Below are positions 16,915 to 25,047 of a stretch of DNA of 64,000 nt, one piece after another (positions within the stretch are counted from its first letter, which is position 1; each line of letters begins with the position of its first letter). The position numbers were made by a program, and so were the translations under genes. Below the pieces are notes generated by a model. That model had not been told where the DNA came from and ran no database searches. It saw only the letters and a program-made list of their open reading frames with translations. Source of the stretch: an uncultured Halomonas sp. (GTDB lineage Bacteria; Pseudomonadota; Gammaproteobacteria; Pseudomonadales; Halomonadaceae). The DNA is taken from assembly GCF_946887195.1 (NCBI RefSeq), contig NZ_CAMPKE010000002.1, forward strand, positions 186,001 through 250,000. The letters are read 5' to 3'.

Positions 16915-16979
16915 GAAGCCATTCTACGTCTTGATACCGCCTTGGCTGACGACAACGACAAGCAGAGAGGGACAACGCC

Positions 16980-17909
16980 ATGACTACGACTCGAGACCCC
17001 GACTACCCCCGCGACCTGACCGGCTACGGACGCAGGCCACCCCAGGCCAACTGGCCGGGCAAGGCGCGTATCGCGGTGCAGTTCGTGCTCAATTACGAGG
17101 AGGGCGGCGAGAGCTGTGTGCTGCATGGCGATAGCCACTCCGAGCGGTTTCTGTCAGAGATCGTCGGCGCCGAAGCTTACCCCGAGCGCCACCTGAGCAT
17201 GGAGTCGATCTATGAGTACGGCTCGCGAGCCGGCGTCTGGCGCGTCCTCAATGAATTCGAACGACGCGGCCTACCGCTGACGGTGTTCGGCGTGGCCATG
17301 GCGCTGGAGCGGAATCCGGAAGTCGCCCACGCGTTCAAGGAGCTGGGCCACGAAATCGCCTGCCACGGCTGGCGCTGGCTGCACTATCAGGGCATGACCG
17401 AGAGCGTCGAGCGCGCCCACATGGAGCGTGCCATCGAGATATTCCAGTCGCTGTATGGCGAAAAGCCGCTGGGCTGGTACACCGGACGCGATAGCCCCAA
17501 CACCCGCCGGCTGGTGCTCGATCAGGGCAGCTTTCTCTATGACAGCGACTACTACGGCGACGACCTGCCGTTCTGGACGCGCGAGCAGGACAGCCAGGGC
17601 GAGCAGCATACCCATCTGGTGGTGCCCTACACCCTGGATACCAACGACATGCGCTTCGCCACGCCGCAGGGCTTCAATACCGGCGAACATTTCTTCAGCT
17701 ACCTGCGTGACGCTTTCGATGTGCTCTACGCCGAGGGTGAAGACACGCCGAAGATGTTGTCGATCGGGCTGCATTGCCGCCTGATCGGCCGCCCCGGTCG
17801 CTTCCGTGGGTTGCAGCGCTTCCTCGATCACATCGAAGCTCACGACCGGGTATGGGTCACGCGTCGCGTGGATATCGCACGCCACTGGGCCGAACAGCAC
17901 CCGGCCTGA
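16980..17909 (+). CDS. puuE: Allantoinase PuuE (polysaccharide-deacetylase fold)
   Basis: A 309-residue cofactor-light allantoinase of the PuuE type, unrelated to the zinc AllB family. It opens with DPDYPRDLTGYGRRPPQANW and contains FVLNYEEGGE, SIYEYGSRAGVWRVL, HEIACHGWRWLHYQ and LGWYTGRDSPNTRRLV, all landmarks of this family. It hydrolyses allantoin to allantoate. The ATG at 16980 follows AGAGAGGGA. Downstream allE begins after 72 bases, and the pair likely forms an operon with it. Confidence 0.96.
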   Translation: MTTTRDPDYPRDLTGYGRRPPQANWPGKARIAVQFVLNYEEGGESCVLHGDSHSERFLSEIVGAEAYPERHLSMESIYEYGSRAGVWRVLNEFERRGLPLTVFGVAMALERNPEVAHAFKELGHEIACHGWRWLHYQGMTESVERAHMERAIEIFQSLYGEKPLGWYTGRDSPNTRRLVLDQGSFLYDSDYYGDDLPFWTREQDSQGEQHTHLVVPYTLDTNDMRFATPQGFNTGEHFFSYLRDAFDVLYAEGEDTPKMLSIGLHCRLIGRPGRFRGLQRFLDHIEAHDRVWVTRRVDIARHWAEQHPA

Positions 17910-17981
17910 ACGCGAACGAGCCAATTTCAATATGAAAAGTCGATATGAAAAGAATTTCATTCCAATAACGAAGGTTGTGCA

Positions 17982-18812
17982 ATGAAAAGAAACTACTACG
18001 CGCCCAAGGGCGGCCTGCCGGCACAGACACAGCTATTGTCGGATCGCGCGGTGTTCACCGAGGCCTACGCGGTCATTCCCAAAGGGGTCATGCGCGACAT
18101 CGTGACGAGCTTCTTACCGTTCTGGGACAAGACGCGGTTGTGGGTGCTGTCGCGCCCCCTTTCGGGCTTCGCCGAGACGTTTTCCCAGTACATCATGGAA
18201 GTGGCGCCCGGCGGCGGCAGCGCCAAGCCGGAGTTGGACACTGGCGCGGAAGGCGTTCTATTCATCGTGGAAGGCGAGTTGAGCCTCGTCCTTTCGGGCG
18301 AGAAACACCGCATGCAGCCCGGTGGCTATGCCTTCATTCCTCCGGCGAGCGAGTGGAGCGTCAGCAATGAAAGCGGTGCTCCCGTGCGTTTTCATTGGAT
18401 ACGCAAGGCCTACGAACACGTCGACGGCATCGACGTTCCCGAAGCCTTCGTTACCAACGAGTGCGATATCGAGCCGACACCAATGCCGGACACTGACGGC
18501 GCCTGGGCTACCACGCGCTTCGTCAGCCCGGAGGATCTGCGTCACGACATGCATGTCAATATCGTCACCTTCCAGCCGGGCGGCGCGATTCCCTTCGACG
18601 AAACGCATGTCATGGAGCACGGCCTGTATGTGCTCGAAGGCAAGGCGGTTTATCACCTCAATCAGGATTGGGTCGAGGTGGAGGCCGGCGATTACATGTG
18701 GCTGCGCGCCTTTTGCCCGCAGGCCTGCTACGCGGGTGGCCCCGGGCCATTCCGTTATTTGTTGTACAAGGACGTCAACCGTCACATGAAACTGCGCTTG
18801 AACGCTCGCTGA
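17982..18812 (+). CDS. allE: (S)-ureidoglycine aminohydrolase
   Basis: A 276-residue bicupin (YlbA/AllE) that releases ammonia from ureidoglycine to give (S)-ureidoglycolate. N-terminal cupin: VAPGGGSAKPELD then GVLFIVEGELSLVLSGE; C-terminal cupin: VTFQPGGAIPFDETHVMEHGLYVLEGKAVY with the manganese-binding Glu and His residues in ETHVMEHG. It starts with MKRNYYAPKGGLPAQTQLL, the usual N-terminus. GAAGG precedes the ATG. The intergenic bases before it contain a weak ATGAAA-N4-TTTCAT palindrome. Confidence 0.95.
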   Translation: MKRNYYAPKGGLPAQTQLLSDRAVFTEAYAVIPKGVMRDIVTSFLPFWDKTRLWVLSRPLSGFAETFSQYIMEVAPGGGSAKPELDTGAEGVLFIVEGELSLVLSGEKHRMQPGGYAFIPPASEWSVSNESGAPVRFHWIRKAYEHVDGIDVPEAFVTNECDIEPTPMPDTDGAWATTRFVSPEDLRHDMHVNIVTFQPGGAIPFDETHVMEHGLYVLEGKAVYHLNQDWVEVEAGDYMWLRAFCPQACYAGGPGPFRYLLYKDVNRHMKLRLNAR

Positions 18813-18855
18813 TACGGATGGGCGTTGCATCAGCGTCGCCGCTCGAGGCTGTTCC

Positions 18856-18996
18856 GGGGCAGGTCTGCGAGGGGGCGCTGTGAATCCCTCCCTGGGCGCT
18901 ACCGATGCTATCTGACCGCCATGGATGGCGGAAATGCCGGAATAGAAGGGATCGCTTTCCGGCCCTGGCATCGGACCCCCTCTCCGACCTGTCCCC
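18856..18996. repeat. R2 hairpin element, copy A
   Basis: Outer arms GGGGCAGGTC.GCGAGGGGG (18856-18875) and its partner (18976-18996) enclose a conserved block starting GGCGCTGTGAATCC and ending TGGGCGCTACC, an arm pair CCGATGC / GCATCGG, and an inner hairpin CCGCCA-TGGA-TGGCGG. It lies between allE and allA. The block recurs at 21663-21691 (reverse orientation) and 22589-22617. Confidence 0.8.
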
Positions 18997-19067
18997 GTCA
19001 CTCTCGCTAGGGTTGTCATAATGACCAGACGACCCGGCGAATACTGGATCTGTTGTAGGAGACAGTC

Positions 19068-19556
19068 ATGCTGGAACTGAAAGCCGAACCGCTGACAGCC
19101 GAGGCGTTCGCGCCGTTCGGCGATGTCATCGACACGCGCACGGCCGAGTATTTCCATATCAACGCTGGTCGCACCCGGCGCTATCACGACCTCGCCAAGG
19201 TCGAGACGCTAGGCGACGAGGCGCGCACGCTGATCAGCATCTTCGTCAGCCAGCCGGTCGAGTTGCCGCTGACGCTCGATTTTCTCGAGCGGCATCCGCA
19301 GGGCAGCCAGGCATTCATGCCGCTGCATGAAGAGCGCTTCGTGATCGTGGTGGCGCCGCCCGGCGAGCGCATCGATTCGCAGGGCGTTCGTGCCTTCGTC
19401 ACCGATGGCCGTCAGGGCGTGAACTACCATGCCGGCACCTGGCACGCGATTCAGTCGGTACTCGAGCGCGAAGGCGAGTTTCTGGTCGTCGACCGTGGCG
19501 GTGCGGGCAACAATTGCGATGAGTATCCGCTGGCGGTTCGCGTCACCCTATTCTGA
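19068..19556 (+). CDS. allA: Ureidoglycolate lyase
   Basis: A 162-residue AllA-family cupin-like enzyme splitting ureidoglycolate to glyoxylate and urea. It opens LELKAEPLTAEAFAPFGDVI, and shows RTRRYHDLA-type sequence (GRTRRYHDLAKVE), HPQGSQAFMPL and GVNYHAGTWHAIQSVLE. TAGGAGA precedes the ATG. It links the ureide branch to glyoxylate, which the downstream gcl-hyi-glxR genes consume. Followed by a clear intrinsic terminator, so it is transcribed apart from gcl. Confidence 0.95.
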   Translation: MLELKAEPLTAEAFAPFGDVIDTRTAEYFHINAGRTRRYHDLAKVETLGDEARTLISIFVSQPVELPLTLDFLERHPQGSQAFMPLHEERFVIVVAPPGERIDSQGVRAFVTDGRQGVNYHAGTWHAIQSVLEREGEFLVVDRGGAGNNCDEYPLAVRVTLF

Positions 19557-19593
19557 TTGCAAATTTCATGGATGCTTTTTCCATTTCTATTGG

Positions 19594-19620
19594 CCAGTGG
19601 CTTCTGCCGCTGGTTTTTTT
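19594..19620 (+). terminator. Rho-independent terminator after allA
   Basis: CCAGTGGC (19594-19601), loop TTCT, GCCGCTGG (19606-19613) followed by seven T. One G-U pair in an 8-base stem. It lies 38 bases after the allA stop. Confidence 0.85.
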
Positions 19621-19716
19621 GTGCGTCTGAGCTGCGGAAGAATCCATTTACTGGAAGTTTTATTGCAGTATTGTGTGCTAAGTCATTGAACTTACAAGAG
19701 TGTCTTGATGTCTCCA

Positions 19717-19749
19717 AATATTTTATGGAAATACTTTCCATAAAATATT
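19717..19749. promoter_or_regulatory. Perfect 33-base palindrome with IclR-type core in the gcl promoter
   Basis: AATATTTTATGGAAA and its exact reverse complement flank a 3-base spacer TAC. The core TGGAAATACTTTCCA agrees with the E. coli IclR box (TGGAAATNATTTCCA) at 14 of 15 positions and resembles AllR sites. Its last two bases overlap the gcl -35 box, so a repressor bound here would hinder RNA polymerase. The likely protein is the IclR-family regulator at 9779-10618. Confidence 0.75.
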
Positions 19750-19776
19750 GACAGCCTCATCGGTGCAGCCTAGTTT
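19748..19776 (+). promoter_or_regulatory. gcl: Sigma-70-type promoter of gcl
   Basis: TTGACA (-35, perfect, 19748-19753), a 17-base spacer and TAGTTT (-10, weak, 19771-19776), about 42 bases before the gcl start codon. The weak -10 next to a perfect -35 fits a regulated promoter. Confidence 0.6.
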
Positions 19777-19818
19777 TGGAGACAAGAACAACACTAGCGT
19801 CACTGAGGAGAAGCCACC

Positions 19819-21594
19819 GTGGCCAAGATGACCGCTGCAGAAGCCGCCGTTCACGTCATGAAAAAGGAAGGCATCGATGTCGCCTTCGGCGTGCCGGGCG
19901 CCGCTATCAATCCGTTCTACGCCGCCATGCGCAAGGTCGGCGGTGTCGATCATGTATTGGCGCGCCATGTCGAGGGCGCCTCGCACATGGCCGAGGGCTA
20001 CACACGCACCAAGGCCGGCAATATCGGCGTGTGCATCGGTACCTCCGGCCCGGCCGGCACCGACATGATCACCGGGCTGTATTCGGCCTCGGGCGATTCC
20101 ATTCCGATTCTGTGCATCACCGGCCAGGCACCGCGCGCGCGTTTACACAAGGAGGATTTCCAGGCGGTGGATATCCAGGCCATCGCTGGCCCGGTCGCCA
20201 AGTGGGCGGTTACCGTGCTGGAGCCGGCCCAGGTACCGCGCGCCTTCCAGCAGGCCTTCCATCTGATGCGCTCCGGCCGGCCCGGCCCGGTGCTGATCGA
20301 TCTGCCGATCGACGTGCAGATGAGCGAGATCGAGTTCGATCCGGATACCTACGAGCCGCTGCAGCCGTACAAGCCCGCGGCGTCGCGCGCGCAGATCGAG
20401 AAGGCGCTGGCGATGCTCAACGAGGCCGAGAGGCCGCTGCTGGTCGCCGGCGGTGGGGTCATCAACGCCGATGCCGGCGAGCTGATGACCGAATTCGCCG
20501 AAATCACCGGTGTGCCGGTAGTCCCGACGCTGATGGGCTGGGGCACGATCGCCGACGATCACCCGCTGATGGCGGGCATGGTCGGCTTGCAGACCTCGCA
20601 CCGTTACGGCAACGCCACCCTGCTCGCTTCGGATTTCGTACTGGGGATCGGCAACCGCTGGGCCAATCGCCATACCGGCGAGGTCTCGACCTACACCAAG
20701 GGTCGCAAGTTCGTGCATGTCGATATCGAACCGACCCAGATCGGCCGCGTGTTCGGGCCGGATTACGGTATCGTTTCCGATGCCGGGGCGGCGCTTGCGC
20801 TGTTCGTCGAGGTGGCCAAGGAACTGAAGGCGGCCGGCAAGCTCAAGGATCGCCGCGACTGGGCCGGTGAGTGTCAGGAGCGCAAGCGCACCCTGCTGCG
20901 CAAGACCCACTTCGACAACGTGCCGGTCAAGCCGCAGCGCGTCTACGAGGAGATGAACCGGGTCTTCGGCAAGAACACCCGCTACGTCAGCACCATCGGG
21001 CTTTCGCAGATTGCCGGCGCGCAATTCCTGCACGTTTACAAGCCGCGCCACTGGATCAATTGCGGCCAGGCCGGCCCGCTGGGCTGGACGATTCCGGCGG
21101 CACTCGGCGTGTGCCGGGCCGATCCCGAGGCGCAGGTCGTGGCGCTCTCCGGCGACTATGATTTCCAGTTCATGGTCGAGGAATTGGCCGCCGGCGCGCA
21201 GTTCAAGCTGCCCTATTTGCACGTGCTGGTGAACAACTCCTACCTGGGGCTGATTCGCCAGGCCCAGCGCGGCTTCGACATGGACTACTGCGTGCAGCTA
21301 TCGTTCGAGAACGTCAACTGCCCGGAGATCAACGACTACGGTGTCGATCACGTCTCGGTGGTCGAGGGCCTGGGTTGCAAGGCGCTGCGCGTGACCCGGC
21401 CCGACGAGATCGGCCCGGCCTTCGTCAAGGCCCGCGAGCTGATGGCCGAGCACCGCGTGCCGGTGGTGGTCGAGATCATTCTCGAGCGCATCACCAATAT
21501 TGCCATGGGCACCGATCTCGACAGCGTCAACGAGTTCGAGGACCTGGCCGAGAAGGTCAGCGATGCGCCGACATCCATCGCTCAACTGGTTTGA
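19819..21594 (+). CDS. gcl: Glyoxylate carboligase (tartronate-semialdehyde synthase)
   Basis: A 591-residue thiamine-diphosphate enzyme condensing two glyoxylates to tartronate semialdehyde with loss of CO2. It has the three-domain TPP fold: N-terminal [21 protein letters not shown], central FAD-type domain and the C-terminal cofactor motif [13 protein letters not shown] followed by [12 protein letters not shown]. Val51 in place of the usual Glu is a known trait of Gcl; here the segment [17 protein letters not shown] contains the corresponding Val-Glu region. GTG start with GAGGAG 8 bases upstream. First gene of gcl-hyi-glxR-ttuD-pyk. Confidence 0.97.
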   Translation: MAKMTAAEAAVHVMKKEGIDVAFGVPGAAINPFYAAMRKVGGVDHVLARHVEGASHMAEGYTRTKAGNIGVCIGTSGPAGTDMITGLYSASGDSIPILCITGQAPRARLHKEDFQAVDIQAIAGPVAKWAVTVLEPAQVPRAFQQAFHLMRSGRPGPVLIDLPIDVQMSEIEFDPDTYEPLQPYKPAASRAQIEKALAMLNEAERPLLVAGGGVINADAGELMTEFAEITGVPVVPTLMGWGTIADDHPLMAGMVGLQTSHRYGNATLLASDFVLGIGNRWANRHTGEVSTYTKGRKFVHVDIEPTQIGRVFGPDYGIVSDAGAALALFVEVAKELKAAGKLKDRRDWAGECQERKRTLLRKTHFDNVPVKPQRVYEEMNRVFGKNTRYVSTIGLSQIAGAQFLHVYKPRHWINCGQAGPLGWTIPAALGVCRADPEAQVVALSGDYDFQFMVEELAAGAQFKLPYLHVLVNNSYLGLIRQAQRGFDMDYCVQLSFENVNCPEINDYGVDHVSVVEGLGCKALRVTRPDEIGPAFVKARELMAEHRVPVVVEIILERITNIAMGTDLDSVNEFEDLAEKVSDAPTSIAQLV

Positions 21595-21618
21595 GCGTTC
21601 TATCGATACGACAGGCGG

Positions 21619-21712
21619 CGGGGACAGGACGAAGATGAGGTCCTTCGCCATGGATGGCGAAGGTAGCGCCCAGGGATGGGTTCACAGCGCCTCATCGAAG
21701 GCCCGTTGCCGA
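21619..21712. repeat. R2 hairpin element, copy B (reverse orientation)
   Basis: Inner hairpin CCTTCGCCA-TGGA-TGGCGAAGG (21642-21663), outer arms GATGAGG / CCTCATC (21634-21640, 21690-21696), and the conserved block 21663-21691 in reverse relative to copies A and C. It lies between gcl and hyi. A long hairpin here may tune expression within the operon. Confidence 0.8.
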
Positions 21713-21749
21713 GCCGGTCTCGAATGACAAGATCCAAAAGGAGTTCGCC

Positions 21750-22523
21750 ATGCCCAAGTTTGCCGCCAATCTCAGCATGCTGTTCACCGAGGAGGAGTTC
21801 CTCGACCGCTTCAAGGCCGCCGCTGACGCCGGCTTCAAGGGCGTCGAGTACCTTTTTCCCTACGACTATCGGCCCGAGCAGCTCAAAGAGCGCCTTGAGG
21901 CCAATGGGCTGACCCAGGTGCTGCACAACCTGCCGGCGGGCGACTGGGGTGCCGGTGAACGTGGCATCGCCTGCCACCCGGATCGCATCGAGGAGTTTCG
22001 CGAGGGTGTCGGCATGGCCATCGAATACGCCAAGGCATTGGGTTGCCAGCAGCTCAATTGTCTGGCCGGTATTCAGCCGCAGGGTGTCAGTCAGGATCAG
22101 GCGCGCGAAACGCTGATCGGCAATCTGCGCTTCGCTGCCGACAAACTGGCCGCCGAGAATATCCTGCTGATCGCCGAGCCGATCAACACCCGCGACATTC
22201 CCGGGTTCTTCCTCAATCGCACCGAGCAGGCACTGGCGCTGTTCGATGCGGTGGGCAGTGACAATCTCAAGCTACAGTACGACATCTACCACATGCAGAT
22301 CATGGAGGGCGATCTCGCGCCGACCATCGAAAAGCATCTGGCGCGCATCGCGCATATCCAGCTGGCTGACAACCCGGGGCGCCACGAGCCGGGCACCGGC
22401 GAAATCAATTATCCATTTTTGTTCGCGCATCTCGACCGGCTGGGTTACGGCGGCTGGATCGGCTGCGAATACAAGCCGGCCACCACCACAAACGAAGGGC
22501 TGGGTTGGCTGGACCGGGCATAA
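21750..22523 (+). CDS. hyi: Hydroxypyruvate isomerase
   Basis: A 257-residue TIM-barrel isomerase (xylose-isomerase-like) interconverting hydroxypyruvate and tartronate semialdehyde. It starts MPKFAANLSMLFTEEEFLDRF, has GVEYLFPYDY, LIAEPINTRDIPGFFLN, LKLQYDIYHMQIMEGD and the closing HLDRLGYGGWIGCEYKP, with metal-binding Glu and Asp residues visible. ATG at 21750 follows AAGGAG; the open frame upstream runs through repeat R2 and is not part of the gene. Confidence 0.96.
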   Translation: MPKFAANLSMLFTEEEFLDRFKAAADAGFKGVEYLFPYDYRPEQLKERLEANGLTQVLHNLPAGDWGAGERGIACHPDRIEEFREGVGMAIEYAKALGCQQLNCLAGIQPQGVSQDQARETLIGNLRFAADKLAAENILLIAEPINTRDIPGFFLNRTEQALALFDAVGSDNLKLQYDIYHMQIMEGDLAPTIEKHLARIAHIQLADNPGRHEPGTGEINYPFLFAHLDRLGYGGWIGCEYKPATTTNEGLGWLDRA

Positions 22524-22558
22524 GTCTGAGCGAGATCGCTCAATGCGACTAGGCGCGC

Positions 22559-22667
22559 GGGGCTGATCCGGCAACCGGTCTATGAGGAGGCGCTGTGAAC
22601 CCATCCTTGGGCGCTACTTTTGCCATCCATGGCAAAAGACCTCCTCATCGACCGGTACCCGGCGCCC
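22559..22667. repeat. R2 hairpin element, copy C
   Basis: Outer arms CCGGTCTATGAGGAGG (22575-22590) and CCTCCTCATCGACCGG (22640-22655) pair with one mismatch; inner hairpin CTTTTGCCA-TCCA-TGGCAAAAG; conserved block 22589-22617. It lies between hyi and glxR and precedes the glxR ribosome-binding site by about 40 bases. Confidence 0.8.
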
Positions 22668-22720
22668 CGCTTCAAATGTCGAATGGTCATTTAAATAACG
22701 AGCCAGACAGGAGAAAGATC

Positions 22721-23608
22721 ATGAGCAAGATCGGTTTCATTGGCATGGGCATCATGGGCCGCCCGATGGCCGGCCACCTGCTGGATGCCGGCCACGAGAT
22801 ATTCACCGTCGAACACAGCACACCGCTGGCCAAGGAACTCGCCGACAAGGGCGCCCAGGTTTGCGCCGACTCCAAGGCGGTCGCCGAGCGCTCCGATGTC
22901 GTCATCACCATGGTGCCGGATACCCCGGACGTGGAAGCGGTACTGTTCGGTGAAAACGGGGTCATCGAGGGTCTCAAGCCCGGCACGCTGGTCATCGACA
23001 TGAGCTCGATCGCGCCACTGGCCACTCAGGAGTTCGCCAAGCGCATCGAGAAGGCCGGCGGCGAGTACGTCGATGCACCGGTTTCCGGCGGCGAGGGCGG
23101 TGCGATCAATGCCGCGCTGACGATCATGGTCGGTGCCTCCCAGGAGGGCTTCGAGCGCGCCAGGCCGCTGCTCGAGATCATGGGCAAGACGATTACCCAC
23201 ATTGGCGGCCACGGTGCCGGCCAGACCTGCAAGGTGGCCAACCAGATCGTCGTCGCACTGACCATCGAAGCGGTCGCCGAAGGCCTGCTGTTCGCCTCCA
23301 AGGCCGGTGCCGACGTGGCTAAAGTCCGCGAATCGTTGCTCGGCGGGCTGGCGCAGTCCAAGATTCTCGATGTGCATGGCGAGCGCATGATTCAGCGCAC
23401 CTTCGATCCGGGCTTCCGCATTCGCCTGCATCAGAAGGATCTCAACCTGGCGCTGGAAGGCGCGCGCGGCCTGAACCTGTCGCTGCCCGGCACCGCCAAT
23501 GCCCAGCAGCTATTCCAGGCGTGTGCCGCCAATGGCGGGGCCGACTGGGATCATGCCGGTATCCTGCGTGCACTGGAAAAGCTCGCCGATCACGAAATCG
23601 GTCGATAA
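22721..23608 (+). CDS. glxR: 2-hydroxy-3-oxopropionate (tartronate semialdehyde) reductase
   Basis: A 295-residue beta-hydroxyacid dehydrogenase reducing tartronate semialdehyde to D-glycerate. It shows the NAD-binding start KIGFIGMGIMGRPMAGHL, the substrate motif DAPVSGGEGGAINAALTIMVG, the catalytic Lys segment GHGAGQTCKVANQIVV and the closing KDLNLALEGARGLNLSLPGT. ATG at 22721 follows AGGAG and the preceding open frame is repeat R2. Third gene of the glyoxylate operon. Confidence 0.96.
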   Translation: MSKIGFIGMGIMGRPMAGHLLDAGHEIFTVEHSTPLAKELADKGAQVCADSKAVAERSDVVITMVPDTPDVEAVLFGENGVIEGLKPGTLVIDMSSIAPLATQEFAKRIEKAGGEYVDAPVSGGEGGAINAALTIMVGASQEGFERARPLLEIMGKTITHIGGHGAGQTCKVANQIVVALTIEAVAEGLLFASKAGADVAKVRESLLGGLAQSKILDVHGERMIQRTFDPGFRIRLHQKDLNLALEGARGLNLSLPGTANAQQLFQACAANGGADWDHAGILRALEKLADHEIGR

Positions 23609-23742
23609 ACGCTTTTTCGTCGGTCGCCATGCTGACCGATGAGCATCGCCGGCGGCCGCCCTTGCGCGTCCGCCGGCATTCGAGCGTCTTCTGTCATCAG
23701 TCTCAAGGACCCATTCAAGGATCCATTCTCAAGGGCCATGCC

Positions 23743-25047
23743 ATGAACGCCTTCGCTCCTTTCGCCGACAGCGCCGTCACACGCACCTGGCTCGAGCAAC
23801 TCGCCGCGACGGCGGTGGCCGCCGTACACCCCGCCAACCTGCTGCCCGACCAGCTTCCCGCGCCGCCGCCTGGGCGTACCGTGGTGGTGGGGGCCGGCAA
23901 GGCGGCCGCGGCAATGGCCAAGGCGCTGGAAGAGGCCTGGCTTGCCCGCGATGCGCGGGCCGAGCTCTCGGGGCTGGTGGTGACCCGCTATGGCCACGCC
24001 GAGAGCTGCCGGCGCATCGAGGTGCTGGAAGCCTCGCACCCGATGCCCGATGAACTCGGCGAACAGGCCGCCAAACGCATGCTCGACGCGGTGCGCGAGC
24101 TCGGCGAGGGCGATCTGGTGATCTCGCTGATCTCGGGTGGCGGCTCGGCATTGATGTCGCTGCCGGCGGAGGGTCTGACGCTGCGTCAGAAGCAGGCGCT
24201 GTCCAAGGAGCTGCTGCGCTGCGGCGCGCCGATTCGCGAGATCAATACCGTGCGTCGGCATTTATCGGCGATCAAGGGCGGGCGGCTGGCCGTGGCGGCG
24301 CATCCGGCGCGGGTGGTGACCTATCTGATCTCCGACGTACCCGGCGACGATCCCACGCTGATCGCTTCCGGCCCGACCCTGCCCGACGACTCCACGCCGG
24401 CCGATGCCCTGGCGATTCTCGATGCGCGCGGTATCGAGGTCCCCGATAGTGTGCGCCGGCATCTGGTCACCGACCATAGCGCGCCTCAGCGTGACGATCC
24501 CGGCTTTGCGCGTGACGAAACGGTGGTATTGGCGCGTGCCGCCGATGCCCTGAAAGCCGCGCGCGAGCGGGCCGAGCAAGCGGGCTTCGAGGTGCGCGTG
24601 CTGGGCGACGATCTCGAGGGCGAGGCCCGCGAGCTGGGCCAGACTCAAGGCGCGATGGCGCTCAAGGCGCGTGACACGCAGCGAAGCCGGCCGCTATTGA
24701 TCCTTTCCGGCGGCGAAACCAGCGTCACCGTACGCGGCGACGGCCGCGGCGGGCGCAATGTAGAGTACCTGCTGGGCCTGTTCGATACGCTCAAGGGCGC
24801 CGAGGGCATTCATGCCCTGGCCATCGACACCGACGGTATCGATGGCTCCGAGGACAACGCCGGCGCGCTGATCGGCCCCGAGTGCTGGCAACGCGCCCAG
24901 GCCGCGCGACTGTCGGCCAAGGATCATCTGGCGCGCAACGACGCCTATAGTTTCTTCGCGGCGCTCGACGATCTGATCGTCACCGGCCCCACTCGAACCA
25001 ACGTCAACGATTTCCGCGCCATTCTGGTGCTACCGAGGTCCGCATGA
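23743..25047 (+). CDS. ttuD: Glycerate 2-kinase, MOFRL family (TtuD/GckA)
   Basis: A 434-residue class II glycerate kinase forming 2-phosphoglycerate. N-terminal domain with [39 protein letters not shown] and [18 protein letters not shown]-terminal MOFRL domain with [23 protein letters not shown] and [21 protein letters not shown] at 23743 is preceded by AAGGG; the longer open frame upstream overlaps glxR in another frame and is not family-like. The stop overlaps the pyk start by four bases (ATGA), so the two proteins are made together. Confidence 0.95.
   Translation: MNAFAPFADSAVTRTWLEQLAATAVAAVHPANLLPDQLPAPPPGRTVVVGAGKAAAAMAKALEEAWLARDARAELSGLVVTRYGHAESCRRIEVLEASHPMPDELGEQAAKRMLDAVRELGEGDLVISLISGGGSALMSLPAEGLTLRQKQALSKELLRCGAPIREINTVRRHLSAIKGGRLAVAAHPARVVTYLISDVPGDDPTLIASGPTLPDDSTPADALAILDARGIEVPDSVRRHLVTDHSAPQRDDPGFARDETVVLARAADALKAARERAEQAGFEVRVLGDDLEGEARELGQTQGAMALKARDTQRSRPLLILSGGETSVTVRGDGRGGRNVEYLLGLFDTLKGAEGIHALAIDTDGIDGSEDNAGALIGPECWQRAQAARLSAKDHLARNDAYSFFAALDDLIVTGPTRTNVNDFRAILVLPRSA

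Larger units (their letters stand above)
16391..16979. other. 589-base AT-rich divergent intergenic region between hpxA and puuE
   Basis: No convincing gene is seen here. The stretch is visibly richer in A and T than its surroundings and carries at least four palindromes of the form (T)TGTATACA or TTGTACACAA, plus a 9-codon ORF preceded by AGGAGG at 16717-16723 that I do not trust. It probably acts as a long control region for the two divergent allantoin genes. Confidence 0.6.

Noticed and set aside
17940..17962. ATGAAA-N4-TTTCAT palindrome before allE as a second IclR site
   Set aside because: The spacing and bases depart from TGGAAA-N3-TTTCCA, so it is too weak to call.
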